This document shows, piece after piece, positions 1-9,172 of a DNA stretch of 64,000 nt. The stretch is from Deinococcus radiophilus (GTDB taxonomy: Bacteria > Deinococcota > Deinococci > Deinococcales > Deinococcaceae): positions 639,001-703,000 of the forward strand of contig NZ_CP086380.1 in NCBI RefSeq assembly GCF_020889625.1. The letters are read 5' to 3'. Below the pieces are notes generated by a model. That model did not search any database. It was not told the DNA's origin and worked only from the letters and a program-made list of their open reading frames with translations. Made by a program: the position numbers and the translations under genes. Position 1 is the first letter of the stretch. The number at the start of each line of letters is the position of its first letter.

Positions 1-111
1 GCAGTAGTCTGCATTGATTGGTGGGTGGTGGCGACTGTGTAGCGCGCTCGGCAATCCATTGGGTCAATGTCAATTTATGCCGTTATCAATAGCTTAGCTA
101 AAGGCAGCTGA

Positions 112-294
112 CAAACTGAACAGGCCAAAGCGGTACGTCAACTTCTGCGGGAAGCGGGGCAGCCCGTGAGCGCAGAACAGGTAACCAAGTCCTTTAGGGG
201 CGTGCGCCTTGACCGCATCGAAGAACTGCTAGAAATGCTGCTGGACATGGGCCAAGCACGGCAAACGGAGGATTTGCGGCGGTACACGGCGTAA
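112..294 (+). pseudogene. C-terminal fragment of a lost gene
   Basis: This is an open reading frame of about 60 codons with no start codon, entered after a TGA at 109-111 and closed by TAA at 292-294. The translation ends in LLDMGQARQTEDLRRYTA and looks like a helical, winged-helix-type C-terminus, with charged helices around VRQLLREAG and IEELLEMLL. I cannot name the parent family with confidence. Such tails occur on large DNA-processing enzymes, but that is only an impression. The codon use looks like ordinary coding sequence, so this is most likely the surviving 3' end of a gene destroyed by the insertion sequences to its right. Confidence 0.45.
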
Positions 295-470
295 ATCTTT
301 GCCCGATGAATTTTGAATCTCAGCCCTGGGAAGAAGTTCAGTGCTAACCCATCCAAGAATATTTCAGTACGGTAGCGACTGCTGGAGCTGTACCAGCAGC
401 TTGCGCCGACGCTGGAAAGCCAGACTGGGAAGAAGAGGCGAAGAAGTTAGGGTTTGCGAACCAACTGAAT
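295..470. other. Scrambled remnant sequence before IS982
   Basis: No intact gene is visible. Two short overlapping plus-strand reading frames look coding-like: one reads ELYQQLAPTLESQTGKKRRR before a stop near 450, and another reads WEEEAKKLGFANQLN straight into the IS982 end at 471. They suggest a decayed gene interrupted by the element, but the family is not recognisable. Confidence 0.3.
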
Positions 471-1316
471 ACGCCGTTTAGAGCCTAGCAAGATTGTGGG
501 CGAGTACGGCTAAGACGACGCGGAGCTTAAGTGAACCCAGGGTTTTGGTTTGGGCAGAGCGGATTTGAGCTTCCACAAGCGCAGAGAAGACTGTTTCAAT
601 ACGTTTGCGGATTTTGGGATGGCGAGAATCTCGCCATCCCGTGTCATATCTGGTGTTCTTCTTGGGCGGATACACGTAGCCCAGACAGCAATACCCCTTA
701 TCGCCAATGATGGTTGGGCCTTCAAACTCTGGCCATCTGAGATTCAGCTCATAGCTGACCGTAACGTCATGGAGGTTGGCAGGTCGGATGACGTACTGAA
801 CGATTTGTCCACCTGGTGTGACCCAGGCGTGCAGCTTATATCCGAAGAACTCGCCCTGAGTTCCAAATCCCCATTTCGCGCCTGGGAACTGACAAAGGTG
901 CGTGCGTTTGGGACGGCAAATGGGGAGGGGCATTGAATCAACTACGACTTCAGTGCAGGGCTGAGCTGGGCTTGCAACATGCTCTAGGAGTGGCAACAGT
1001 TTGATGCCCCTGGTGTAGGCCTGAGTGTAGGAAGGAAGACCGGGACGGTCTTCCTTGAGGATGTTCCACCAGATGGAAGGAAATGGATGCTTGAAGACGA
1101 GACGGGAGAGCAGCAGAGCAACCAGCATGGCATCTGTGACCTTCTGGTGCGGGCAGATTTTCTGGTCGCTGAAATGCTTCTTAGCCCAGAAATAGAGGTG
1201 GCGAATGACGTGCCGACGTCCTAGACTATGGTGGAGACGATATTTAGCCATGTCGTCTCTATTTTTATGTGTCTGAGACGCACTTCACCAGGGGGCGGTC
1301 AGGCCCTAAACGGCGT
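471..1316. mobile_element. IS982-family element with 16-bp inverted ends
   Basis: The element is bounded by imperfect 16-bp terminal inverted repeats, ACGCCGTTTAGAGCCT at 471-486 and the complement of 1301-1316 (ACGCCGTTTAGGGCCT). It carries one complete transposase gene on the minus strand whose stop codon lies inside the left repeat. I see no matching target duplication in the immediate flanks, so either the insertion is old or a neighbouring rearrangement removed one flank. Confidence 0.7.
478..1251 (-). CDS. IS982 family transposase
   Basis: This 257-residue DDE transposase catalyses movement of the surrounding element. The acidic triad is visible: VVVDSMPLPIC (first Asp), TIIGDKGYCC (second Asp) and KRIETVFSAL (Glu). 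The DSMPLPIC signature before a PKRTHLCQ segment is characteristic of the IS982 group. The length is full for the family and there is no internal stop or frameshift, so the copy may still be active. The ATG sits 65 bases inside the right inverted repeat. Confidence 0.85.
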   Translation of the reverse strand: MAKYRLHHSLGRRHVIRHLYFWAKKHFSDQKICPHQKVTDAMLVALLLSRLVFKHPFPSIWWNILKEDRPGLPSYTQAYTRGIKLLPLLEHVASPAQPCTEVVVDSMPLPICRPKRTHLCQFPGAKWGFGTQGEFFGYKLHAWVTPGGQIVQYVIRPANLHDVTVSYELNLRWPEFEGPTIIGDKGYCCLGYVYPPKKNTRYDTGWRDSRHPKIRKRIETVFSALVEAQIRSAQTKTLGSLKLRVVLAVLAHNLARL

Positions 1317-1326
1317 TGCTCGGTGA

Positions 1327-2254
1327 AAAGGAATTAGCCCTCTATATCGCAAAAAAAGCCAGGGGTCTTTAAGCCTGGAAGAGCTTCTCAGCTTGTACGA
1401 GCAAGTGCGTAAAGACCATCCCCATCTCAGCCTATCCAGCTTCGCCCGCGAAGCTGATATCCCTGTCTGGCGGCTTCGTGATGCCCGTCAGCAGGAAAAG
1501 CACCGTGTCGAACGTGAGAAACGGAGATGTGCAAGGCAGGAACGTATTCGGGAGATGGCTTTGCATTACCCGACCTGTGGTTACAGGCGCATCCACCATC
1601 TTCTTCGACAGGAAGCTAAAAAAGACAGGACAAACCTGTCCAGGACGACATGAAGTACGTCTGACGTTGGTTGAACTTCAACTTAGCCCTCCTGCAGCTA
1701 AGAAGGCAAGACGACGGGTGCCTGGTGTCGTGCCGGCCACTTTGTGGCCTATGGGTAGACGGGTTCAAATCGATGCCACTCGCTTTGCTTTACGAGATGG
1801 GATTTCCTGGGCATATATCGTTCTGGACGTGGAAACTCGAGCTGTGCTGAATGTCTACGTGGTGCGCTCGTTATCGGCCAGCAGCGCGGTCACCGCGCTG
1901 CGAGGAGGAGTTGAGAAACTGAAGAAACTGGGAATCGAGGAATCGCTGGTCGTGATGTCGGATGGTGGCTCGGACTTCACGTCCCACGAGTTCAAAGCGG
2001 CCTGTGAGGAGGTAGGTACCTGGGTCAGGGCGAAGGTATCGCAGCTGGGTGGAATGTGCATCCTGGAGCGGGTCAACCGCACTTTGAAGTACGAGTTCAT
2101 TTTCAGGGAGGAACCGCAGACGAAAGCGGAACTCAGCGCGTTATGCGCTGAATTCCGCACCTGGTACAACATCGTTCGGCCTCATTCAGCCTTGGGGTAT
2201 GGCTATCCCTGGGCTAAACTGCTGGAAGTGGCCGAGTCTCTTAAAGCCGCTTGA
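1327..2254 (+). pseudogene. Frameshifted IS3-type transposase (orfB)
   Basis: A DDE integrase-type transposase is split over two frames. The first part (to about 1620) contains the HTH_21-like segment ALHYPTCGYRRIHHLLRQE. The second part continues in the +1 frame with a complete rve core: QIDATRF (Asp), VMSDGGSDFTS (Asp), ILERVNRTLKYEF (Glu), and it ends RPHSALGYGYPW. The shift lies near the A6 run at 1618-1623. IS3 elements use a -1 shift between orfA and orfB, whereas this one is +1 and falls inside orfB, so it is most simply a disabling mutation. The left end appears to be cut off by the IS982 element at 1316. Confidence 0.75.
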
Positions 2255-2322
2255 AGGATTTTCTGGAGCACTACCGGGATATCCTAAAAAAGGCGCTGGG
2301 GTACTTCGCCAGGCAGATTTAA
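2251..2322 (+). pseudogene. Tail of an IS3 orfA
   Basis: A short frame reads [19 protein letters not shown] and stops at TAA 2320-2322. This is the normal C-terminus of an IS3 orfA protein (compare EREILKKAAAFFAK at 4266-4330). Its upstream part is missing and is replaced by the end of the previous transposase at about 2254. The heptamer A AAA AAG at 2286-2292 is in the phase expected for programmed -1 frameshifting into the orfB that follows. Confidence 0.7.
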
Positions 2323-3203
2323 CCTTCCAATTCATCCATGACCACCAAGGAGAGTTTCCTATTGCCCTGATGTGCCGTGTGTTGGAGGTCAGTGTCAGCG
2401 GCTATTACGCCTGGCGGACGAGACCACAGAGTAGACGTAGCCTAGAGGATGAGGTACTGACCGAGAAAATCAAGTATTTTCACGAGCGAAGCCACCGAAC
2501 CTACGGCACGATTCGCCTGAAAGAAGATTTGGCAGGAGAAGGATTTCAAGTCAGTCGGCACCGTATTGGACGGCTGATGCGCGAAGCGAACCTTGAGGTT
2601 CGCTATAAGAAACCGACTCGCAAAACCACGAACTCAAACCACGCTCACCCTGTGGCAGAAAACTTGTTGGACAGGGATTTTACGGCGACCGCGCCCAACC
2701 AAAAATGGGTGACAGATATCACCTATATCCCCTGCACAGATGGCTGGCTCTACCTGGCTACCGTGATGGACTTGTTCTCTAGACGGATTGTGGGCTGGGC
2801 TATGGAAAGTCACCTTGAGGCCACCTTGGTCATGAGCGCCCTGAATATGGCATTTGAGAGCCGTGGGCCTGTGGGTGGCGTGCTGCATCACTCAGATAGA
2901 GGGAGCCAGTATGCCAGTGAGGCTTACCGTCAGGCATTAGAGCGGCTGGGAGCCGTGCAGCGTATGAGTAGGAAAGGGGACTGCTGGGATAACGCTGTAC
3001 AGGAAAGCTTTTTCAGCACTTTGAAGCTGGAATTGGACTTGAGAAAAGCGCGGGGAACCCGCGCCCAGACGAAAACAGAGGTGTTCGAGTGGATTGAAGT
3101 GTTCTACAACCGTATACGTCGTCATTCAGCCCTTGGCTATCAGTCACCAGTGGCCTTCGAAGAAGCCTTTTACGCTCGAACTGAACTTCTATCAAACCCT
3201 TGA
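2286..3203 (+). CDS. IS3 family transposase orfB
   Basis: The 300-residue catalytic half of an IS3 (IS150/IS51-like) transposase is normally made as an OrfAB fusion through the A AAA AAG site at its beginning. Visible are the HTH_21 region ([14 protein letters not shown]), the integrase core with WVTDITYIP (Asp), [12 protein letters not shown] (Asp) and [13 protein letters not shown] (Glu), and the closing [11 protein letters not shown]. The reading frame is intact, but with orfA reduced to its tail the fusion cannot be made, so the element should not transpose on its own. The last residues ([10 protein letters not shown]) are read into the neighbouring 45-bp repeat. Confidence 0.85.
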   Translation, partial: KKGAGVLRQADLTFQFIHDHQGEFPIALMCRVLEVSVSGYYAWRTRPQSRRSLEDEVLTEKIKYFHERSHRTYGTIRLKEDLAGEGFQVSRHRIGRLMREANLEVRYKKPTRKTTNSNHAHPVAENLLDRDFTATAPNQKWVTDITYIPCTDGWLYLATVMDLFSRRIVGWAMESHLEATLVMSALNMAFESRGPVGGVLHHSDRGSQYASEAYRQALERLGAVQRMSRKGDCWDNAVQESFFSTLKLELDLRKARGTRAQTKTEVFEWIEVFYNRIRRHSALGYQSPVAFEEAFYARTELLSNP

Positions 3204-3212
3204 CAGTCCAAA
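3168..3212. repeat. 45-bp direct repeat, copy 1
   Basis: This is a 45-bp tract beginning TTTTACGCTCGAACTGA and ending ACAGTCCAAA. It recurs at 4176-4220 with one mismatch (A versus C). The pair bounds the IS4-family transposase segment. Here the tract is read both as the last codons of the IS3 orfB and, in another frame, as the first codons of the IS4 transposase ([14 protein letters not shown]). Confidence 0.85.
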
Positions 3213-4174
3213 GATCAAATTCAGCCAAGCTGAAGGAGCCAGCCCCAGTGCACTGAGTCGCTTCTTCAACGTCTATGACTGGGATTCAGACCGTTGCTGG
3301 GACGAAATGCAGGACATCCAGTGGCGCATTTTGTTGGACGTAGCTCACTCCAAACGCCGACCTCGGTTGCGGCTCAGTGTGGATCTGACCACGTTGGAAA
3401 AGGTGGGGACCCAGTTGCCCTTTGTCAGTGTGTACAACGGTAGACATGGCATCCACCTGGTCGCCTTGTTTGCCGAGTATGGGGAACTGAAGTTCCCCAT
3501 TTCCTACCGGGTGTACCAGGGCAAGCACACCAGCACGCCCGTCACTCTGGCGCTCGACCTACTGGAAGAGGTGCCGGACTTCATCAAGAAACGTTTCCGG
3601 GTACGTGTCCTAGCGGACAGCGGCTTTGAAGCCGCTGTTTTTCTGGAAGGCGTGCGGCACCTCGATTTCGAGTTCGTGGTGGGTGTGAGGAGCAACCGGC
3701 GCACGGACCATCCTGGGCGGGTGACGGTGGCGGACTGTCCGCATGGAGGCTATGTCAACTTGGCCAACTGGTCTCTGGAAACGCTGTCTCTGGGGAGAGT
3801 AGACCGTGGGGACCGTGAATTCTTCGCGGTGTCGTCTGAACTGTTGGAGGGGGACGAGATCGTTGCTGAGGGTGGGCGGCGCTGGACATTGGAATCCTTT
3901 TTCAAGGAAGGTAAGCACCAGTTTGGGTTGGCGCAGTTCGCGCTGCGAACTGCCAGGGGTGCTGGACCGCTGGATTCTGATGGTCTTCCTGGCCTTCACC
4001 CTGACCATACTGCATCGCTCAGAAGGGATGACCTTGAAAGAGGCAGCACGCCTGGCCCTGTATACCCTGTTCCCAGAGATTAGGCTGAACCACCTTCTCA
4101 ACCTGATCCAAAAAGAACGAGAATTTCTTCTCCAGCACGGCTATTCGCTCAGCTATGCAAGGTGCAACTTATGA
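3168..4174 (+). pseudogene. Frameshifted IS4-family transposase
   Basis: About 330 codons of an IS4-type DDE transposase are present. Visible are [15 protein letters not shown] near the N-terminus, [12 protein letters not shown] (first Asp), VLADSGFEA (second Asp) and the C-terminal signature [18 protein letters not shown] carrying the Glu. Near 3958 (GGGG run) the frame moves by +1, and the protein continues as [20 protein letters not shown] to a TGA at 4172-4174. No start codon of its own remains: the IS3 right end at about 3167 replaces the expected ATG. Loss of the start and the frameshift make it inactive. Confidence 0.75.
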
Positions 4175-4175
4175 G

Positions 4176-4220
4176 TTTTACGCTCGAACTGACCTTCTAT
4201 CAAACCCTTGACAGTCCAAA
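4176..4220. repeat. 45-bp direct repeat, copy 2
   Basis: This is the second copy of the 45-bp tract at 3168-3212. Here it is preceded by ATG AG (4171-4175), giving an apparent gene start [17 protein letters not shown] that runs about 30 codons before meeting the inverted IS3 orfA. It probably represents the original start of a transposase gene that was cut off. Confidence 0.8.
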
Positions 4221-4265
4221 TGTCGAGGCGAAATTCCTTGAGGTGCGCAGCGATGAACGCGAACC

Positions 4266-4565
4266 TCAGAGATTTTCTTTGGCAAAGAAGGCTGCTGCTT
4301 TTTTTAGGATTTCACGCTCCTGACGCAGAATCTCGTTCTCTTTCCGCAGCCTCTGAATTTCCTGCTCCTGTGGGGTCAGGGTCACCCGACCCTGACCTGG
4401 AAATGCGGCTGTCCCAGCCTTCTGAGCTTGGACTCTCCAGCGGTAGAGTACAGAGGTGCTGATTCCGAGGTCACGTGCAGCCCGGATTGGGCCGACATCC
4501 TCGCGTGCAGCGAGTTCGATGGCCTGACGCTTGAATTCGGCGGTGTAGGTCTTTCTGGTGGTCAT
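4266..4565 (-). CDS. IS3 family orfA (isolated)
   Basis: The protein is 99 residues if started at the ATG complement of 4563-4565 (MTTRKTYTAEFKRQAIELA). A helix-turn-helix (GPIRAARDLGISTSVLYRW) is followed by a leucine-zipper-like coiled coil (EIQRLRKENEILRQEREILK) and the standard end KKAAAFFAKENL. It binds the IS ends and normally fuses to OrfB by frameshifting. No orfB follows it, because the sequence beyond 4266 belongs to a different element, so it is an orphan half. It lies immediately upstream of the truncated membrane gene at 4624, which this element probably interrupted. Confidence 0.85.
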   Translation of the reverse strand: MTTRKTYTAEFKRQAIELAAREDVGPIRAARDLGISTSVLYRWRVQAQKAGTAAFPGQGRVTLTPQEQEIQRLRKENEILRQEREILKKAAAFFAKENL

Positions 4566-4623
4566 GGTCTTGCCTCCTATGGTGAGGCTTAACTGCACCG
4601 ACTCAAAACTGCACTAACCCCAA

Positions 4624-5055
4624 GTGGCCATCGTGCTGAGCCTGGTTGACTTGTCGGAAATGAAGCTCTTTCAGCGTTTTGCGTATTTGACCGAGGATTC
4701 GGCGGACGGCAGTTCCAGCGCCCGACTGGAATTCTGGCGGCTCACCCTCCGCGCTCCAGAATCGTTTTCCAGTCTGCTGTTTGGAAACGGGGTGGGGATG
4801 TGGCCGCTGGACATCTACGGCCAACCAGAAGGCTATCCGCACAACATCTTTATTGAGTTCTACTACGAACATGGCCTGATCGGACTCCTCGCGCTCGGCT
4901 GGATGGTCGCCATGCTTCTGGGCAGCCGTAACACGGTAGTCAAGTACCTGGCGCTGTATTTTCTGGCCTTTTTACAGTTGAGCGGTGGGCTGGAGAGTAT
5001 GCGGTGGTTCATGCTGTTTTTCGCGCTGGCTATTCATGACCGGGGAGAGGTGTGA
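4624..5055 (+). pseudogene. Truncated O-antigen ligase/polymerase family protein
   Basis: The C-terminal 143 residues of a Wzy/WaaL-type polytopic membrane protein survive. The hallmark is the periplasmic-loop end and following helix YPHNIFIEFYYEHGLIGLLA, then further membrane segments (LALYFLAFLQLSG, FMLFFALAI). The family usually has about 400 residues and 10 to 12 helices, so well over half is missing, removed where the IS3 remnant ends at about 4615. A GTG at 4624 is available, but a product would lack the catalytic periplasmic loop. The next gene overlaps by four bases (GTGA), so both came from one surface-polysaccharide operon. Confidence 0.7.
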
Positions 5056-5543
5056 GGGGCTTGGCACAGTGGCCCGTCGCCCTGGCGCTGATGGGATTGG
5101 CGACTGTTGGGGCGGCGTGGATCGCCTCGTGCCTTCCAGATCAGGTCAGGGGAGGACACCAGGTGGCCGAGGTGGGTGTCAGTCCAGCGCCTTGTCTCCA
5201 GGTCACGCCGCTGCCAGAGTCGCGCAATCCGCCTACCGAAATCAGCCCCGGCGTTTGGCGGCTGATCCGCACCAGCGGGGTGCAATTCATGTCCTGTCAG
5301 GCGGGTACGCTCAGCCTGATGGCCGCCCCTGACCTGCATCAGCCGCAGCCTGGCCCAAGCTGGCTCAGCATCTGGCAGGGCAGGCAGCTGCTCCGGGCTG
5401 TCGCGGTCGAAGGCGGCCCACAGCGGGTCAGCGTGGAGGTGACGCGCGGCCCGGTCTACCTGACGCTGGACAACGACTCGGCCTACAAGGTGACGTCGGC
5501 CCGCCGAGTGTACCTGAGCGAGTTTGCCGTGTTTGGGCCGTGA
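5052..5543 (+). CDS. Putative exported lipoprotein
   Basis: This 163-residue protein has an N-terminal hydrophobic segment (WPVALALMGLATVGAAW) ending in IASC, which fits a lipobox with Cys27 as the lipidated residue. The rest is a soluble domain with alternating beta-type segments (VSVEVTRGPVYLTLDNDSA). The start is GTG at 5052, overlapping the stop of the truncated ligase gene, so translation was probably coupled. I do not recognise the family. The position suggests a role in cell-surface polysaccharide export or attachment, which is inference only. Confidence 0.6.
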   Translation: MRGLAQWPVALALMGLATVGAAWIASCLPDQVRGGHQVAEVGVSPAPCLQVTPLPESRNPPTEISPGVWRLIRTSGVQFMSCQAGTLSLMAAPDLHQPQPGPSWLSIWQGRQLLRAVAVEGGPQRVSVEVTRGPVYLTLDNDSAYKVTSARRVYLSEFAVFGP

Positions 5544-5603
5544 CGCCAGAGCCTGCGGAGCGGCCAATTGCCTGCTCAGGCCCGTGCTAGCCTGACTCCA
5601 ATT

Positions 5604-6980
5604 ATGTTTGACACCCTCGGACACAAGTTGCAAGACATCCTCGCCAAGGTGGGCGGTCAGGACAAGCTGAGCGAAGATCAGGTGAAAGCGACCATGCGCG
5701 AAATCCGCATGGCCTTGCTGGAAGCGGACGTGAACTTCTCGGTGGCGAAGGACTTTGTGGCCTCAGTCAGCGAGCAGCTGGTAGGCCAGAAAGTCGGCGG
5801 AGTCAGCGGTGAACTGGACGCTGGGCAGACCATCATCAAGCTGGTGCATGACGAACTGGTCAACATGCTGGGCGCGGACAAGGCAGAGCCGACCTTGCAA
5901 GCGGGCCGCAACGTGTGGTTCATGGTGGGCCTTCAGGGAGCCGGTAAGACGACCAGCACCGGCAAGCTGGCACACCTCTACAAAAAGCAGGGCAAGAAAA
6001 TTCTGCTGGTGGCTGCCGACACCCAGCGCCCCGCTGCCCGTGACCAGTTGGAAATCCTGGCGCGGCAGGTGGGTGTGCCGGTCCTGAAAGTGGAAGACGG
6101 CGAAGCCCCGGCGACCACCAAGGCCCGCATTGACGCGCAGCTGGCCGACAAGCCTGCCGATCTGGTGATCGTGGATACCGCTGGCCGCTTGCAGGTGGAC
6201 GCTGCGCTGATGAACGAGCTGGCCGCTCTCAAAAACGAACTGGAACCCACCGAAACCATGCTGGTGGTGGACGCCATGACGGGTCAGGAAGCCCTGAACG
6301 TGGCCCAGAACTTCGACGAGCGCGTGCGTGTCACGGGCCTGATCATGACCAAGCTGGACGGAGATGCCCGGGGCGGCGCAGCCCTGAGTGCCCGCAGCGT
6401 CACGGGCCGCCCGATTTACTTTGCGGGAGTCAGCGAGAAAATCACCGGCCTGGAGCCGTTCTACCCGGACCGCATCGCCGGGCGCATTCTGGGTATGGGC
6501 GACGTGATGGGCCTGATCGAGCGTGCCGAAGCCGCCCAGCTGAGCGGCCCCACCGACAAGCAGCCCGGCGAGTTTGACCTGGACGACCTGCTCAGCCAGC
6601 TGCGCCAGATTCGCCGCATGGGTCCGATTGGCGAACTGATCAAGCTGATCCCCGGGATGAGCCGCGCCCTGCCCGAAGGCTTTACGGTGGACGAGCAACA
6701 GGTTCAGCGCATTGACGCCATGATCAGTGCCATGACGCTGGAGGAGCGCCGCAACCCCCGCGTGATCAACGCCAGCCGCCGCGAGCGCATCGCCAAAGGC
6801 TCAGGGCACGACGTGTCCGACGTGAACAAGCTGCTCAAGATGCACGAGCAGATGAAGATGATGATGAAGATGTTGCAGGGCATGCAGGGCGGCAATATGC
6901 CGAGCATGCCAGGAATGCCTGGGATGGGGATGCCCGGTATGCCGCAGCGCAAGGGCTTCCGCAGCCCGCCCAAGAAATAA
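5604..6980 (+). CDS. ffh: Signal recognition particle protein Ffh
   Basis: This 458-residue GTPase binds signal sequences of nascent membrane proteins with 4.5S RNA and delivers ribosomes to FtsY. An N domain (to about 95) precedes the G domain with P-loop [13 protein letters not shown] at about 110, VDTAGRLQ, and [14 protein letters not shown]. The C-terminal M domain ends in a methionine-rich tail ([14 protein letters not shown] then repeated PGMPGM). The ATG at 5604 ([13 protein letters not shown]) matches the family N-terminus. An upstream in-frame start would add 12 atypical residues. It is followed by a strong terminator, so it appears monocistronic. Confidence 0.95.
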   Translation: MFDTLGHKLQDILAKVGGQDKLSEDQVKATMREIRMALLEADVNFSVAKDFVASVSEQLVGQKVGGVSGELDAGQTIIKLVHDELVNMLGADKAEPTLQAGRNVWFMVGLQGAGKTTSTGKLAHLYKKQGKKILLVAADTQRPAARDQLEILARQVGVPVLKVEDGEAPATTKARIDAQLADKPADLVIVDTAGRLQVDAALMNELAALKNELEPTETMLVVDAMTGQEALNVAQNFDERVRVTGLIMTKLDGDARGGAALSARSVTGRPIYFAGVSEKITGLEPFYPDRIAGRILGMGDVMGLIERAEAAQLSGPTDKQPGEFDLDDLLSQLRQIRRMGPIGELIKLIPGMSRALPEGFTVDEQQVQRIDAMISAMTLEERRNPRVINASRRERIAKGSGHDVSDVNKLLKMHEQMKMMMKMLQGMQGGNMPSMPGMPGMGMPGMPQRKGFRSPPKK

Positions 6981-6995
6981 TCTCGGAAAACCGGT

Positions 6996-7022
6996 GAGGC
7001 CCTGATGCGGGCCTCTTTTTTT
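6996..7022 (+). terminator. Rho-independent terminator of ffh
   Basis: The perfect stem GAGGCCC / GGGCCTC (6996-7002 with 7009-7015) has a 6-base loop and is followed by seven T residues. Confidence 0.9.
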
Positions 7023-7026
7023 AGTT

Positions 7027-7626
7027 TTAGGTCTGCTGCTGGTGCCTGTTGAGGCGGAACTCCAAGCCACTGCGGACCGCAGGCCACTCACTGGCCACGA
7101 TGGAATATACGCAGGTGTCGCGCAGGGTGCCGTCTTTGGCGCGGGTGTGTGACCGCAAGATGCCGTCCAGCCGTGCTCCCAGACGCTCTATGGCGGCGCG
7201 GGACTGGGCGTTCAGCCAGTGGGTGCGCAGTTCCACGGCGGGGCAGCCCAACTCTTCGAAGGCATGGGTCAGCAGGAGCAGCTTGGATTCGGCGTTGGTA
7301 CCGGAGCCGTGCGAACTGGCCGCGTTCCAGGTGCTGCCGATCTCTACACGGGGCAGGGCTTGGTCAATGTTCATGAGGCTGGTCATCCCGATGATGCGGT
7401 CATCCTTCAGTCGGCGTGCCGTGAAGGGAACCATCTGTCCCGTCTCTTGAAAGTGCAGTCGCCGCTCAATCTCGGCGGCCATGCCAGAGGGTTCGGGCAC
7501 GCTGGTGTACCACAGCTGCCACAGTTCGCCGTCCTGAGCTGCGGCAACCAGGCCGTCATGATGCTCTGGTTGGAGGGGTTCCAGATGGACGAGGCTCCCA
7601 CTGAGGGTGACGGGCTGAACTTTCAT
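7027..7626 (-). CDS. GNAT family N-acetyltransferase
   Basis: The protein has 199 residues and resembles the RimJ/RimL branch of GNAT enzymes, which acetylate amino groups of proteins or small molecules using acetyl-CoA. Conserved stretches are [14 protein letters not shown] at the N-terminus, [11 protein letters not shown] in the beta4 region, [20 protein letters not shown] at the acetyl-CoA loop, and [20 protein letters not shown] near the end. The start ATG overlaps the aroQ stop (ATGA), so it is the last gene of the aroK-aroB-aroQ transcript. The substrate cannot be told from sequence. Confidence 0.85.
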   Translation of the reverse strand: MKVQPVTLSGSLVHLEPLQPEHHDGLVAAAQDGELWQLWYTSVPEPSGMAAEIERRLHFQETGQMVPFTARRLKDDRIIGMTSLMNIDQALPRVEIGSTWNAASSHGSGTNAESKLLLLTHAFEELGCPAVELRTHWLNAQSRAAIERLGARLDGILRSHTRAKDGTLRDTCVYSIVASEWPAVRSGLEFRLNRHQQQT

Positions 7627-8051
7627 TTATCCACCAGCAAGGCTTCGATGCCCAGGCGGTAGCCCAGCGGCCCGAAGCCACTGATTTTGCCCCGGCAGAC
7701 CGGCGCAGTCACGCTGATGTGGCGGAACTCCTCACGGGCGTCCACGTTGCTCAGGTGCACTTCGACCACCGGCAGATGTTGTCCTGCTATAGCGTCCCTT
7801 AGCGCATAGGAATAGTGGGTCAGCGCCCCCGGATTGATGACGACGCCGCCGAAGCCCTCGGCTGCGGCCCCCTGCACCCAGTCAATCAGCTGGCCTTCGT
7901 AGTTGCTCTGGCGGCAGGTGGCCTCGCTGCCCATCTCGGCGGCCCAGGCCTGGCAGCGGCGCTCCAAGTCGGCCAGTGTAGCTGTGCCGTACACGCCGGG
8001 TTCACGCCTGCCCAGCAGATTGAGGTTGGGGCCGTTCAGGATCAGGATCAT
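7623..8051 (-). CDS. aroQ: 3-dehydroquinate dehydratase type II
   Basis: This 142-residue enzyme removes water from 3-dehydroquinate to give 3-dehydroshikimate, the third shikimate-pathway step. The family N-terminus [18 protein letters not shown] fixes the start at 8051; a longer frame upstream adds 18 unrelated residues. The catalytic loop residues are visible (REPGVYG with the active Tyr), followed by [27 protein letters not shown] and [16 protein letters not shown] carrying the catalytic His. It follows aroB by 35 bases and overlaps the GNAT gene. Confidence 0.95.
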   Translation of the reverse strand: MILILNGPNLNLLGRREPGVYGTATLADLERRCQAWAAEMGSEATCRQSNYEGQLIDWVQGAAAEGFGGVVINPGALTHYSYALRDAIAGQHLPVVEVHLSNVDAREEFRHISVTAPVCRGKISGFGPLGYRLGIEALLVDK

Positions 8052-8086
8052 CTGGCCCCATTCTATGGATCTAGGCTGGCTCCGAG

Positions 8087-9172
8087 TTAAATGTCGCGCT
8101 GCCACTGCCGAAAAACATCGTCCAGCAGGGCGCGGTCTACCCGGGTGAGGTACGGTTGGCCCAGTTCATGCAGGAGCACCCAGCGCGGCCCCTGCGTATC
8201 GGCTTTCTTGTCGCGGTTGATGATCGGCCACAGCGCCTCCAGGCTCAAGCGGGGCAGCGGTTCGGGGTTCTGCCAGTTCAGAAAGGCGTGGGTATGCCCA
8301 CTCAGGTTTTTGGCTCCATGCGCCTCACTCAGTAGGGCCGCGAAGTGCATTCCATAGCCCACCGCTTCACCATGTGGCAGCCGCTGGTGGGTGAACGTTT
8401 CCAGCGCGTGTGCTAGGGTGTGCCCCAGGTTGAGAAAGGCGCGCTCGCTCTGTTCGGTAGGGTCGCGCGCCACGATGTCAGCCTTGACCTGCACGGCCCG
8501 GCGCACCACCTCCGGTAACCGCTGTGAAAACTGGGTCAGACCTGCCCCGCTACGCTGCGAGGGCAGAACTTCGTCCAGCAGCTCAGGAGCAGCCAGCAGG
8601 CCATGCTTGAAGACCTCGGCAGCACCAGAGCGGAAGTCGCGCACTGGCAGGGTGTCCAGCGTATCGGTGTCACACCAGACAGCCTCGGCAGGCCAGAAGG
8701 CCCCAACCAGATTCTTGCCCTCGGGTAGGTTGACGCCGGTTTTGCCGCCCACTGCCGCGTCTACCATGCTCAGCAGGGTGGTTGGAGCGGCGAAGTAGCG
8801 CACCCCACGCAAATAGGTGGCCGCCACGAAGCCGGCCACATCGGTGGTCGCGCCACCCCCCAGGCCCATGATCGCCCCACTCCGCGGCAGGCCCGCTTCT
8901 GCGAGAGCTGAGAGCAGCCGGGTCACTTCCTGCATGCTCTTACCTGCCTCCCCTGAGCGCACGGGCAGGACGAGGCTTGGCTGGAGGGCTTGCCGGGCAC
9001 GTTCGACCCACTCGTCTGGCAAGCGGCGGTCGTGTAAAAGCGCTACCGGGCCCGCCGCCTGTGCTTGAGCCAGTGCGCCTGGCCCCACCCAGATTCGGCT
9101 CTCAGGTCCTGGGGGCGCCGACCAGGGAACGGTCAGGTCAGGATGGCAAGTGGAAGGGTCAGTCGGTGCCAT
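8087..9172 (-). CDS. aroB: 3-dehydroquinate synthase
   Basis: This 361-residue enzyme makes 3-dehydroquinate from DAHP using NAD and a divalent metal. The NAD-binding and active-site stretch [17 protein letters not shown] is followed by [19 protein letters not shown], and the metal ligands fit [18 protein letters not shown] and [12 protein letters not shown]. The gene overlaps the 3' end of aroK by 14 bases, which implies translational coupling. The N-terminal 25 residues are proline-rich and less conserved, so a slightly later start is possible. Confidence 0.95.
   Translation of the reverse strand: MAPTDPSTCHPDLTVPWSAPPGPESRIWVGPGALAQAQAAGPVALLHDRRLPDEWVERARQALQPSLVLPVRSGEAGKSMQEVTRLLSALAEAGLPRSGAIMGLGGGATTDVAGFVAATYLRGVRYFAAPTTLLSMVDAAVGGKTGVNLPEGKNLVGAFWPAEAVWCDTDTLDTLPVRDFRSGAAEVFKHGLLAAPELLDEVLPSQRSGAGLTQFSQRLPEVVRRAVQVKADIVARDPTEQSERAFLNLGHTLAHALETFTHQRLPHGEAVGYGMHFAALLSEAHGAKNLSGHTHAFLNWQNPEPLPRLSLEALWPIINRDKKADTQGPRWVLLHELGQPYLTRVDRALLDDVFRQWQRDI

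Noticed and set aside
1610..1650. Programmed -1 frameshift in the first IS3-type transposase
   Set aside because: The phase change is +1, not -1, and it falls inside the orfB part rather than between orfA and orfB, so it is treated as an inactivating mutation.
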